Source: Clusia tigrina
Taxonomy: Eukaryota > Arthropoda > Insecta > Diptera > Clusiidae
Direction of reading: 5' to 3'
Assembly: GCA_920105625.2 (NCBI GenBank)
Contig: OV050032.1
Coordinates: 70,351,879-70,415,878 of the forward strand
DNA: 64,000 nt
Shown one piece after another: positions 51,165-61,362 of the stretch (position 1 is its first letter; each line of letters opens with the position of its first letter). The position numbers and the translations under genes were made by a program. The notes beneath the pieces were generated by a model that was given only the letters and a program-made list of their open reading frames with translations, did not search any database and was not told the origin of the DNA.

Positions 51165-54162
51165 GCCATTTGATGTTTTATCAGTGTTTGATTTGGGACT
51201 CAAGGGTAGCATAGCTTTGAGCGATATCTTAAATTGACAAGAGGCTCGAGTACTTTATTGCTACAAAATTTCAAGGTTTTCTGACGCTCCAGTAAAAAGT
51301 TACAAGCATTTGTATGTTGCAAACTTTGATAGATGTAGGACATACGGTATAGAAGTTAGGGCCATTTGAAGTTTTATCAGTGTTTGATTTGGAACTCAAG
51401 GGTAGCAAAGCCTTAAGCGATAGCTTAAGTTGAGAAGAGGCTGGAGTACTTTATTGTTACAAAATTTCAAGGTGTTATGACGCTCCAGTAAAAAGTTACA
51501 AGCATTTGTATGTTGCAAATTTTGATAGGTGTAGGACGTACCGTATAGAAGTAAAACCATTTGAAGTTTTATCAGTGTTTGATTTGGGACTCAAGGGTAG
51601 CATAGCTTTGAGCGATAGCTTAAATTGACAAGAGGCTCGAATACTTTATTGTTACAAAATTTCAAGGTTTTATGACGCTCCAGTAAAAATTTACAAGCAA
51701 TTGTAGGTTGCAAACTTTGATAGGTGTAGGACGTACCATATAGAAGTTAGGGCCATTTGAAGTTTTATCAGTGTTTGATTTGGGACTCAAGGGTAGCATA
51801 GCTTCGAGTGATAGCTGAAATTGACAAGAGGCTCGAGAACTTTATTGTTGCAAAATTTCAAGGTTCTATGACGCTCCAGTAAAAATTTACAAGTATTTGT
51901 ATGTTGCAAACTTTGATAGGTGTAGGACGTACCAATAGAAGTTAGGGTCATTTGAAGTTTTATCAGTGTTTGATTTGGGACTCAAGGGTAGCATAGCTTT
52001 GACCGATAGCTTAAATTGACAAGAGGCTGGAGTACTTTATTGTTACAAAATTTCAAGGTGTTATGACGCTCCAGTAAAAAGTTACAAGCATTTGTATGTT
52101 GTAAATTTGGATAGGTGTAGGACGTACCGTATAGAAGTTAGGGCCATTTAAAGTTTTATCAGTGTTTGATTTGGGACTCAAGGGTAGCATAGCTTTGAGC
52201 GATAGCTTAAATTGACAAGAGGCTCGAGTACTTTATTGTTACAAAATTTCAAGGTTCTATGACGCTCCAGTAAAAATTTACAAGAATTTGTATGTTGCAA
52301 ACTTTGATAGGTGTAGTGCGTACCGTATAGAAGTTAGGGCCATTTGAAGTTTTATCAGTGTTTGATTTGGGACTCAAAGGTAGCATAGCTTTGAGCGATA
52401 GCTTAAATTGACAAGAGGCTCGAGTACTTTATTGTTACACAGTTTCAAGGTTTTATGACGCTCCAGTAAAAAATTAAAAGCATTTGTATGCTGCAAACTT
52501 TGATAGGTATAGGATGCACCGTATTAAAGTTAGGGGTCATTTGAAGTTTTATCACTTTTTGATTTTGGAGTCAAGGGTAGCACAGTTAGGAGCGATAACT
52601 TAAATTGATAAGAAGCACGAGTACTTTATTGTCACAAAATTTCAAGGTTTTATGACGCTCCAGTAAAAAGTTACAAGCATTTGTATGTTGCAAAGTTTGA
52701 TAGGTGTAGGACGTACCATATAGAAGTTAGGGCCATTTGAAGTTTTATCAGTGTTTGATTTGGGACTCAAGGGTAGCTTAGCTTTGAGCGATAGCTTAAA
52801 TTGACAAGAGGCTCGAGAACTTAATTGTTACAAAGTTTCAAGGTTTTATGACGCTTCAGTAAAAAGTTAAAAGCACTTGTATGTTGCAAACTTTGATAGG
52901 TATAGGACGCACCGTATTGAAGTTTGGGGCCATTTGAAGTTTTATCACTTTTTGATTTTGGAGTCAAGGGTAGAATAGTTATGAGCGATAACTTAAATTG
53001 ATAAGAAGCACGAGTACTTTATTGTCACAAAATTTCAAGATTTTATGACGCTCCAGTAAAAAGTTACAAGCATTTGTATGTTGCAAAGTTTGATAGGTGT
53101 AGGACGTACCATATAGAAGTTAGGGCCATTTGAAGTTTTATCAGTGTTTGATTTGGGACTCAAGGGTAGCATAGCTTTGAGCGATAGCTTAAATTGACAA
53201 GAGGCTCGAGTACTTTATTGTTACAAAATTTCAAGGTTCTATGACGCTCCAGTAAAAATTTACAAGAATTTGTATGTTGCAAACTTTGATAGGTGTAGTG
53301 CGTACCGTCTAGAAGTTAGGGCCACTTGAAGTTTTATCAGTGTTTGATTTGCGACTCAAGGGTAGCATAGCTTTGAGCGATAGCTTAAATTGACAAGAGG
53401 CTCGAGTACTTTATTGTTACAAAATTTCAAGGTTTTATGACGCACCAGTAAAAATTTACAAGCAATTGTACGTTGCAAACTTTGATAGGTATAGGATGCA
53501 CCGTATTGAAGTTAGGGGTCATTTGAAGTTTTTTCACTTTTTGATTTTGGAGTCAAGGGTAGCACAGTTCGGACCGATAACTTAAATTGATAAGAGTCAC
53601 GAGTACTTTATTGTCACAAAATTTTAAGATTTTATGACGCTCCAGTAAAAAGTTACAAGCATTTGTATGTTGCAAAGTTTGATAGGTGTACGACGTACCG
53701 TATAGAAGATTGGGCCATTTGAAGTTTTATCAGTGTTTGATTTGGGACTCAAGAGTAGCATAGCTTTGAGCGATAGCTTAAATTGACAAGAGGCTCGAGT
53801 ACTTCATTGTTACAAAATTTCAAGGTTCTATGATGCTCCAGTAAAAAATTACAAGCATTTGTATGTTGCAAACTTTGATAGGTGTAGGACGTACCGTTTA
53901 TAAGTTAGGGCCATATGATGTTTTATAAGTGTTTGATTTGGGACTCAAGGGTAGCATAGCTTTGAGCGATAGCTTAAATTGACAAGAGGCTCGAGTACTT
54001 TATTGCCACAAAATTTCAAGGTTTTCTGACGCTCCAGTAAAAAGTTACAAGCATTTGTATGTTGCAAACTTTAATAGATGTAGGACATACGGTATAGAAG
54101 TTAGGGCCATATGATGTTTTATAAGTGTTTGATTTGGAACTCAAGGGTAGCAAAGCTTTAAG

Positions 54163-55717
54163 CGATATCTTAAATTGAGAAGAGGCTGGAGTACTTTATT
54201 GTTACAAAATTTCAAGGTGTTATGACGCTCCAGTAAAAAGTAACAAGCATTTGTATGTTGCAAATTTTGATAGGTGTAGGACGTACCGTATAGAAGTAAA
54301 ACCATTTGAAGTTTTATCAGTGTTTGATTTGGGACTCAAGGGTAGCATAGCTTTGAGCGATAGCTTAAATTGACAAAAGGCTCGAGTACTTTATTGATAC
54401 AAAATTTCAAGGTTCTATGACGCTCCAGTAAAAATTTACAAGTATTTGTATGTTGCAAACTTTGATAGGTGTAGGACGTACCAATAGAAGTTAGGGTCAT
54501 TTGAAGTTTTATCAGTGTTGGATTTGGGACTCAAGGGTAGCATAGCTTTGAGCGATAGCATAAATTGACAAGAGGCTCGAGTACTTTATTGTTACAAAAT
54601 TTCAAGGTTTTATGACGCTCCAGTAAAAATTTACAAGCAATTGTATGTTGCAAATTTTGATAGGTGTAGGACGTACCATATAGAAGTTAGGGCCATTTGA
54701 AGTTTTATCAGTGTTTGATTTGGGACTCAAGGGTAGCATAGCTTTGAGCGATAGCTTAAATTGACAAGAGGCTCGAGTACTTTATTGTTACAAAATTTCA
54801 AGGTTTTATGACGATCCAGTAAAAAGTTACAAGCATTTGTATGTTGCAAACTTTGATAGGTATAGGACGCACCGTATTGAATTTAGGGGCCATTTGAAGT
54901 TTTATCACTGTTTGATTTTAGAGTCAAGGGTAGCATAGTTATGAGCGATAGCTTAAATTGATAAGAAATACGAGTACTTTATTATCACAAAATTTCAAGG
55001 TTTTATGACGCTCCAGTAAAAAGTTACAAGCATTTGTATGTTGCAAAGTTTGATAGGTGTAGGACGTACCGTATAGAAGTTAGGGCCATTTGAAGTTTTA
55101 TCAGTGTTTGATTTGGGACTCAAAGGTAGCATAGCTTTGAGCGATAGCTTAAATTGACAAAAGGCTCGAGTACTTTATGGTTACAAAATTTCAAGGTTCT
55201 ATGACGCTCCCGTAAAAAGTTACAAGCATTTGTATGTTGCAAACTTTGATAGGTGTAGGACGTACCGTATAGAAGTTAGGGCCATTTGAAGTTTTATCAG
55301 TGTTTGATTTGGGACTCAAGGGTAGCATAGCTTTGAGCGATAGCTTAAATTGACAAGAGGCTCGAGTACTTTATTGTTACAAAGTTTCAAGGTTTTATGA
55401 CGCTCCAGTAAAAAGTTACAAGCATTTGTATGCTGCAAACTTTGATAGGTATAGGATGTACCGTATTGAAGTTAGGGGTCATTTGAAGTTTTATCACTTT
55501 TTGATTTTGGAGTCAAGGGTAGCACAGTTAGGAGCGATAACTTAAATTGATAAGAAGCACGAGTACTTTATTGTCACAACATTTCAAGGTTTTATGACGC
55601 TCCAGTAAACAAAATTGCAAACTTTGATAGGTGTAGGACGTACCATATAGAAGTTAGGGCCATTTGAAGTTTTATCAGTGTTTGATTTGGAACTCAAGAG
55701 TAGCAAAGCTTTAAGCG
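54163..55717. repeat. Eight-monomer higher-order repeat, uninterrupted copy
   Basis: The unit runs from one GATATCTTAAATTGAG to the next and contains eight monomers marked in order by GAAGTAAAACC, TATTGATACA, ACCAATAG, GCAATTGTATG, the GGTATAGGACGCACC to TTATTATCAC pair, TTATGGTTAC with CTCCCGTAAAAAG, TATGCTGCAAAC with GGATGTACC, and the shortened GTAAACAAAATTGC monomer (55610). Its length of 1555 bp is 8 x 196 less about 15 for the shortened monomer. Confidence 0.85.
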
Positions 55718-55893
55718 ATATCTTAAATTGAGAAGAGGCTGGAGTACTTTATTGTTACAAAATTTCAAGGTGTTATGACGCTCCAGTAAAAAGTTACAAG
55801 CATTTGTATGTTGCAAATTTTGATAGGTGTAGGACGTACCGTATAGAAGTAAAACCATTTGAAGTTTTATCAGTGTTTGATTTGGGACTAAAG

Positions 55894-55898
55894 GGTAG
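55894..55898. repeat. Target-site duplication, left copy (GGTAG)
   Basis: GGTAG directly abuts the left LTR and equals satellite monomer positions 40-44. A 5-bp duplication fits BEL/Pao integration. Confidence 0.8.
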
Positions 55899-55948
55899 TG
55901 TAATTATATTTGTAATTATTCTAAAACTTTGTAATTATATTTGTAATT
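55899..55948. repeat. 31-bp AT-rich minisatellite at the outer end of the 3' LTR
   Basis: This is the same 31-bp unit as at the other LTR: one full copy from 55899 and a 19-bp partial copy from 55930. Here satellite DNA precedes it, so the 12-bp partial unit found inside the leader at 61906-61917 is absent. Confidence 0.85.
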
Positions 55949-56162
55949 ATTTGTTAACAAGATTAAAAATTATTAATTCACATTTCAATTATATTTGTGG
56001 TGTGGTTGGTTTAAATTTCAGTGCCAGCTTCTTGGTTGTTTAGAATTTGCTGCTTCCTTCTCGGCTGCTCGTCTGCTACTCACTCGTTCGTTCAAAAATT
56101 ACCGGACGAGTTTGTACTTCGGCGAGACATTTTACGGCGAAGACAGAGCTTTTAGTGCGACA
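55899..56162 (-). repeat. 3' LTR of the BEL/Pao element (264 bp)
   Basis: It matches 61918-62181 base for base except 55974 (T here, G at 61993). In the sense direction it starts TGTCGCACTAA and ends AATTACA. The left border is fixed by the switch from satellite (AAGGGTAG) to TGTAATTATA. The first 11 sense bases contain the last codons and the TAA stop of the polyprotein. The sense-strand 3' end is a 31-bp AT-rich minisatellite. I see no canonical AATAAA signal; AATAAT is present. There is also an imperfect inverted repeat at 56117-56142 (CTTCG...CGAAG). Confidence 0.96.
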
Positions 56163-59100
56163 TCCCACCTCCCGGTGGATTCATACTGGGATCCACGAAA
56201 CTTAAAGCGGCTAGCTTAGATGCAGGTCGACGGATAATACCGCGGCTGGTGCGTACCGCGGCACTCCGGACTTGGCCGTCCTTGGCAGTGAAGACTTCAA
56301 TTATTCGCCCTTTGACCCATTGGATTCTAGGTAGGACAGGATCGCATACAACAACCAGTTGGTCTACTCTTAGTGGTGAGGCTGTACTCCTCCATTTTTG
56401 TCGATGCAAAAGTTGTGGCAAGTACTCCACAATCCACCTTTTCCACAGACGATCCTTCAGGTTCTGCGCAATTCTCCATTGTTTGCGCAGACAGATTTTC
56501 TCATCTTCCGGTGCAGGTGTTTCAGTGGAATTGAGGAAGCCACTCAAGAAGTGGTTCGGAGTAAGTGGTTCCTCTTCTTCATGGGCTATAGGAGGTTCTG
56601 TAAGTGGACGGCTGTTTATTCTATTTTCCGCCTCAATCAGTGCGCTGCGGAAGGTCTCCAAGCGTGGTGCCTCATCCTTCAGGGTTCTCTGTAGCAGGCG
56701 GTTCACGCATTGGACAAGCCGCTCCCAACAACCTCCAGCGCTAGGATTGGCTGGGCAATTAAAATTCCACTCTATGTTTTCCTTTGACATTGCCCGGCGA
56801 ACCCGATCTACGTCAAATAAGCGGTTCTCCTGGCGAAACTCCTTTTGCGCACCTATAAAGTTGGTGCCATTGTCGCTACGAATTCTAATCGGCACACCGC
56901 GACAGTTCACAAAATTCCTGAAACAAATTAAAAATGCATCGGTGGACAGATCTTCTGCCACCTCCAAATGTAGGGCTCGAGTGGTGAGGCAAGTGAATAA
57001 AGCCACCCAACGTTTCTCTCGTCTGCGGCCGATAGCAACGCAGAATGGTCCACAGTAGTCCACCCCTAAGTAGGTAAAAGGTCGGACGTACGGTGTTAGG
57101 CGGTCTGTGGGTAACTGTCCCATAAGTGGCACAGATGGCTTGGCTCGAGCGGTAATACAAATGACACAATCCCTCTTGATCCTTTTTAATAATGTGCGAG
57201 CATGAGGCACCCAGAACTTTTGCCGCATTTCATTTATTGTTAGGCAGTCGTTCTGGTGATGTCTCTTTTGGTGGTAATGCTTCATTATCAGCTGCGACAC
57301 GCGATGTTTCTGCGGTAATATTATCGGGCGTCGGGCTGATTCAGGAATGTAATTAGCGGCGTCGATTCTTCCGTTGACTCTTAGCAGACCATCAGGATAC
57401 AGCATCGGCGTGAGCTTAAATATGGCACTGGTCTTTGAAATTCCTGTACTTGCGCGTAGGGCTGACATTTCATCTGCAAATGACTCGTATTGTACGCGAC
57501 AGCATACAAATTTTTCAGCATCAGAAACTTCAGCTGCTGTGAGCTCTCCAAACTGACGGGATCTAGATTTGGCGTTGCGAATGAACCGAAATATCCATGC
57601 TGTCACCCTCAACGTCTTCATGTAGGATGAAAACTTGATCAAACTATCAAGAATATTGTCTGTGTTTATTATGTGTAACACCTGATTAACAGCTTCTTCA
57701 GATACACAGTGCTCTGAGAGAAGCATCCCAGCTTCTCGAGGCCAGTGTATTTCTTCTTGGCACAAGAAATCTGGACCCAATATCCAACGGCTGTCTTGCT
57801 CTACATACTGTGGCAACTTGGCTCTAGTTGCATCGTCGGCGACGTTCATCGATGTTGGTATCCAGCGCCATTGCATCGGCGTGGAAGTGGCAAGTATCTC
57901 AGCAATACGGTAGGCAACGAATTGCTTATACTTACGGGTTGTGGAACGAAGCCAAAGCAGAATTGTCTTGGAATCGCTCCAAAATGTCGTAGCGTTGATC
58001 TTGAAATCATGACAGTCTTCAATCGAAGTCTTCAGTCGGCTTCCTAGTACGGCCGCTTGCAATTCCAGGCGTGGTACGGTCATACCCTTTGCAGGTGCAC
58101 ATCTCGTTTTGGCAGCAACGAATGCGACTTCTACCTCGTTTGCTTTGCAAACACGCAAAAAGGCGACTGCTGTAAATGCACTTTCACTAGCATCAACGAA
58201 TATGTGCAGCTGTATATCATCGGCATTCGGCAACAAATACGACAAGCAACGCGGGACTGAAAAGTTTTTCACGCCCTGAAAAACGTTCCACCATGCAAAC
58301 CACTGTTTCTCCAAATCTGATGGCAGCTGCTCATCCCACTGGATTTTCCGCTTCCACAGCGACTGCAGAAGTAGCTTGGCGAAAATAGTGATGCTGGCTA
58401 GGAGGCCAAAGGGGTCGTAAATAGCCATAACGATTCCCAGCAACTCTCTCTTAGTCGGTGTTCTCCTGTACTCCAGCACCTGGCGTGGAATTCTATGGAA
58501 CTTAAAGTGGAATTCAAACCTGTCGACTCCAGAGTTCCAAAACATACCCAGCACCTTCTCTGTTGTTGGCTGCAGTTCAGTGTTGACAACTTCTTGTTGC
58601 TTGACTTGGCTACCATTCAGTTTGACCTGCAGCTTCTTGCAGTTTGATACGAAATTTCTGAGCGTGAATCCTGCGGCAGCGTTTATCTTCCGGGCCTCAA
58701 ACATTACCTTCTCGGCCTCCTGTACGTCATCAAAACTTATGACCAGGTCATCCACATAGGTGTTGTCAATGATAGCTTTTGCGCCACCTGGCATGTGAGG
58801 CAAAAACTGTGCTGCGTTCACGTTTTTTATGTATTCTGCACAACACGGCGAACAAATCGCTCCGAAGATCATCGACATCATTGAGTAGACACGGATTGGC
58901 TCGGCTGAATTTCCGTCTCTCCAAAGAAAGCGCTGTGAGGCCTGGTCTTCAGCTCGTATGCGGACTTGTGAGAACATTTCTTGAATATCTCCTGCAACAG
59001 CAATACCTCCTTGTCGAAATTTGTGCATGATGGCCAAAAGTGGCTGCGCATGCTCAGGACCCTTTAATAATACTGAGTTGAGCGATACGTTAGAAATAGC

Positions 59101-61362
59101 AGCTGCAGCATCAAAGACGATACGAAGCTTATCCGGCTTATGCGGGTTCACTACACCAAAGTGAGGAAGGTACCAGGTTGTAAGACTATGTCTCTCAGCA
59201 GCCTCTGGTGACAACAATTTGGCGTACCCCTTGTCAATGTATTTGGCGACTTCCGTTTTATATCTGGCTGCAAATGCGGCATCCCGGGACATCTTCCCCT
59301 CAATATTTAACAGGCGCTGCTTGGCCATAACATAGCTCTGCGGCAGCTTAGTGGCATCGTTGCGCCATAATAGACCAACTTCATAGTGTTGGCCGATGTT
59401 TTGTGTGGTCTCAATCAATATTTTTCTTGCTCTGGCGTTCTCATCTGACTCCAGGACTGTGCTGGTGCTGCGGACTCCAAAACTTTCTACAGAAAAGTAC
59501 TCTTCGACTAATCTGTTCAGTTGTGTTAAAGTAGATGCTTCTTTGACGTGCAACACCCTTGACATTGAGGTGGTGCTTGAGTGAAGTGGCCCATATGCCA
59601 CCCAACCCAACATAGTTGCCGCAGCGATAGGTTGATCTGGACCGGCGGCGACAGTTTTCTCTGACATGCCTAAAAAACTATTATCCAATCCCAGCAGCAC
59701 GACCGGCTTGGCGGCTTGGTAGCTGGCGATTGGCACATCTGTGAAGTGCCCATGCTGTTGCTTGATGAATGTCTGCATTGGTAAATTAAGCTGCTTCACG
59801 GTGCGTACGTTTCTGAGTGGGTACTCCTGGCCACCACACTCTGCACGTACGTTCAAACTTACTTTTTTCGATGGCTCCGTGGTTTGCTTCTCTCCATACC
59901 ACAGAAGCGTCAGCTGTGCAGTAGGGCCTTTGAGACCAAGTTGATTTGCGATGGTCTCTTCAAGAAGTGAGACCGAAGAACCTTCATCAAACATCGCAAA
60001 TACAGGTATGCTACCACGTGGACCAAACAGCACCACGGGTAGTATCTTAAATAAGCTTGACTGCTGGTGTTGACGGCAGTTAAGCACATGCTCGACATCC
60101 TCTGGTTTCAGCTCTGCTAGCGGCTTAGTTGTCTGGTGCAGTAAGTTGTGATGCATACGGGTGCATCCATTTATACCACATGCATGCCTTGCCTGGCAAC
60201 TCAGCACGTTATGCCCTCTATGCAAGCAGGCAAAACAAAGGCGGTGACGCTTTACCAAAGTCCATTTGTCATTTGTATTAAGCGCCTTAAATTGACGACA
60301 TGCGCTCAGTTTGTGGCTCAAATTGCATTGCACACAACTGAGTTGTTGCTGTTCTACTTGAGCTTCGGTGCTATGCAAAACGCGACGTGGAATAGCACCT
60401 CGTGATATGGTCTGACGGTTCTGAAGGTTACCTTGTTGCACCCCTTGGTGCGGCTGCGGGGGTTGATGTTGGCGCAAAGCTGTACTAGCTATGGCTGGCA
60501 TCAAGCTCACTACCTTTGCGAGTTCACTAACCCAGTCGGCAAAGGCTTCAACGGTGGCATAAGGCGTTATATTGGAGGCGTGTCGACTCCATTCATATTG
60601 CTTGGTGGGCGGAAGCTTTCCAATAAGCTGCTCAAGAAGAGTAGGGTTGGCCAAATGGTGATCGCATTTTGCTGACTTAAAAAAGGCGACAATATTTCGG
60701 ACGCGGTTTGAGAATTCCAACACTTGCTCAAGTCGATTCTCATAAATCGGTGGGAACTGCTGCACCTTTTGCAGCTGCGAGCGGATCAATAAGTCAGAGC
60801 GTCCAAAATTGAACTCTAACTCCTGCATGACTTTGGTCACGTCGTCAGGATATATGAGTAGTGACGTCACAGCGCGCTTCGCATTCCCTTGAAGTGCCTT
60901 ATGCAAACGCATAAGGTTCTGGCGATTATTATAACCAAATTCATTGGTCGTGTCTCTGAAGTTGGCTAAAAACAGGGGCCAATCTTCAGGGTTTCCATCG
61001 AAAGATGGCAGTGGATATAACTTACCGCCGGGGCTATCGATAAAAGTCATGACACCATTATACGGCGTCGATGTACTTGGTGGCTGCGATTGCGGCATCT
61101 GCTGTGGTTGCTGCGTCGACGTTTGTGGCAGCGGTGATTGCACACTTTCATGAAAGGAGGATTCATTACCCCCAACAACGGATGCACCCCTATCCACTCG
61201 AGTGCGAAGTTGTTGAATCTCTATTTGGCCACGATGCGTCTCTTTACGTAGTTCGTCAACAGATTCGCGCAGTATATTTACACTGCTGAGAAGCTGCGCC
61301 AGTTGTTCACTAGTTACAACTGCTTGCGGCTGCGCTTGGCCCTGTGTTCCCTCGTTGGCCAT
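56152..61362 (-). CDS. gag-pol: Gag-Pol polyprotein of the BEL/Pao retrotransposon
   Basis: A single uninterrupted frame encodes the capsid-like and enzymatic proteins needed for reverse transcription and integration. I start at the ATG at 61362, in context AGAAATGG, giving 1736 residues. The frame is open 49 codons further up, but only to a GTG at 61509 and then TAA at 61528-61530. Numbered from this ATG: a possible coiled coil at about 21-56; a Q/P-rich linker at 72-101; a DUF1759-type gag domain at about 115-260; a CCHC knuckle at C376-C379-H384-C389, with further Cys/His clusters at 343-355 and 395-409; an aspartic protease (DUF1758/A17) with D459 in DEGSS; reverse transcriptase with D792 and YVDD at 869-872; RNase H with D1057, E1100, D1130 and probably D1176; integrase with H1364, H1369, C1399, C1402 and D1435, D1497, E1547; and a DUF5641-like C-terminus at about 1625-1720. 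No key residue looks lost. The stop lies inside the 3' LTR. No separate gag stop or frameshift is seen, so processing is presumably by the protease. Confidence 0.95.
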   Translation of the reverse strand: MANEGTQGQAQPQAVVTSEQLAQLLSSVNILRESVDELRKETHRGQIEIQQLRTRVDRGASVVGGNESSFHESVQSPLPQTSTQQPQQMPQSQPPSTSTPYNGVMTFIDSPGGKLYPLPSFDGNPEDWPLFLANFRDTTNEFGYNNRQNLMRLHKALQGNAKRAVTSLLIYPDDVTKVMQELEFNFGRSDLLIRSQLQKVQQFPPIYENRLEQVLEFSNRVRNIVAFFKSAKCDHHLANPTLLEQLIGKLPPTKQYEWSRHASNITPYATVEAFADWVSELAKVVSLMPAIASTALRQHQPPQPHQGVQQGNLQNRQTISRGAIPRRVLHSTEAQVEQQQLSCVQCNLSHKLSACRQFKALNTNDKWTLVKRHRLCFACLHRGHNVLSCQARHACGINGCTRMHHNLLHQTTKPLAELKPEDVEHVLNCRQHQQSSLFKILPVVLFGPRGSIPVFAMFDEGSSVSLLEETIANQLGLKGPTAQLTLLWYGEKQTTEPSKKVSLNVRAECGGQEYPLRNVRTVKQLNLPMQTFIKQQHGHFTDVPIASYQAAKPVVLLGLDNSFLGMSEKTVAAGPDQPIAAATMLGWVAYGPLHSSTTSMSRVLHVKEASTLTQLNRLVEEYFSVESFGVRSTSTVLESDENARARKILIETTQNIGQHYEVGLLWRNDATKLPQSYVMAKQRLLNIEGKMSRDAAFAARYKTEVAKYIDKGYAKLLSPEAAERHSLTTWYLPHFGVVNPHKPDKLRIVFDAAAAISNVSLNSVLLKGPEHAQPLLAIMHKFRQGGIAVAGDIQEMFSQVRIRAEDQASQRFLWRDGNSAEPIRVYSMMSMIFGAICSPCCAEYIKNVNAAQFLPHMPGGAKAIIDNTYVDDLVISFDDVQEAEKVMFEARKINAAAGFTLRNFVSNCKKLQVKLNGSQVKQQEVVNTELQPTTEKVLGMFWNSGVDRFEFHFKFHRIPRQVLEYRRTPTKRELLGIVMAIYDPFGLLASITIFAKLLLQSLWKRKIQWDEQLPSDLEKQWFAWWNVFQGVKNFSVPRCLSYLLPNADDIQLHIFVDASESAFTAVAFLRVCKANEVEVAFVAAKTRCAPAKGMTVPRLELQAAVLGSRLKTSIEDCHDFKINATTFWSDSKTILLWLRSTTRKYKQFVAYRIAEILATSTPMQWRWIPTSMNVADDATRAKLPQYVEQDSRWILGPDFLCQEEIHWPREAGMLLSEHCVSEEAVNQVLHIINTDNILDSLIKFSSYMKTLRVTAWIFRFIRNAKSRSRQFGELTAAEVSDAEKFVCCRVQYESFADEMSALRASTGISKTSAIFKLTPMLYPDGLLRVNGRIDAANYIPESARRPIILPQKHRVSQLIMKHYHQKRHHQNDCLTINEMRQKFWVPHARTLLKRIKRDCVICITARAKPSVPLMGQLPTDRLTPYVRPFTYLGVDYCGPFCVAIGRRREKRWVALFTCLTTRALHLEVAEDLSTDAFLICFRNFVNCRGVPIRIRSDNGTNFIGAQKEFRQENRLFDVDRVRRAMSKENIEWNFNCPANPSAGGCWERLVQCVNRLLQRTLKDEAPRLETFRSALIEAENRINSRPLTEPPIAHEEEEPLTPNHFLSGFLNSTETPAPEDEKICLRKQWRIAQNLKDRLWKRWIVEYLPQLLHRQKWRSTASPLRVDQLVVVCDPVLPRIQWVKGRIIEVFTAKDGQVRSAAVRTSRGIIRRPASKLAALSFVDPSMNPPGGGMSH
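56163..56173 (-). promoter_or_regulatory. Polypurine tract priming plus-strand DNA synthesis
   Basis: In the sense direction GGGAGGTGGGA lies immediately before the 3' LTR. It is an 11-base all-purine run in the position expected for the RNase H-resistant primer of LTR elements. It is also translated, giving the glycines near the C-terminus (PPGGGMSH). Confidence 0.85.

Larger units (their letters stand above)
1..55898. repeat. 196-bp satellite DNA array, left part (about 285 monomers)
   Basis: The stretch is made entirely of head-to-tail copies of a unit whose consensus I count as 196 bp; for example, the CCATTTGAAG or CAATTT site recurs at 192, 388 and 584. Recognisable parts in order are CCATTTGAAGTTTTATCAG, the class-specific centre (TTGACAAGAGGCTCGAG in class A), TATGACGCTCCAGTAAAAAG, GTTGCAAACTTTGATAGG and GTACCGTATAGAAGTTAGGG. 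Class B units have TTGATAAGAAGCACGAG and ATTGTCAC and often one extra G (197 bp); class C units have TTGAGAAGAGGCTGGAG. All copies share one orientation. The unit is not a multiple of three and every frame is interrupted, so it does not encode protein. Drosophila satellites of about 190 bp exist (pBuM of the buzzatii cluster, KM190), but I cannot confirm identity with either; it does not resemble the melanogaster 1.688 (359-bp) family as I know it. Confidence 0.97.

Noticed and set aside
1..55898. A CRISPR array or bacterial repeat region
   Set aside because: There are no unique spacers; the whole 196-bp unit is repeated without gaps, and the embedded element is a eukaryotic BEL/Pao retrotransposon.
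1..55898. Identity with the Drosophila 1.688 (359-bp) satellite or a CENP-B-box satellite
   Set aside because: The unit length and sequence do not fit the 1.688 family as I know it, and I found no CENP-B box in the consensus.
56152..56300. An envelope gene downstream of pol
   Set aside because: The frame ends inside the 3' LTR directly after the integrase C-terminal domain, leaving no room for another gene.
56249..57058. A 269-codon plus-strand frame and other plus-strand frames within 56.2-61.6 kb
   Set aside because: They lie antisense to the intact gag-pol frame, which has clear protease, polymerase and integrase motifs. The antisense translations show no recognisable domain.
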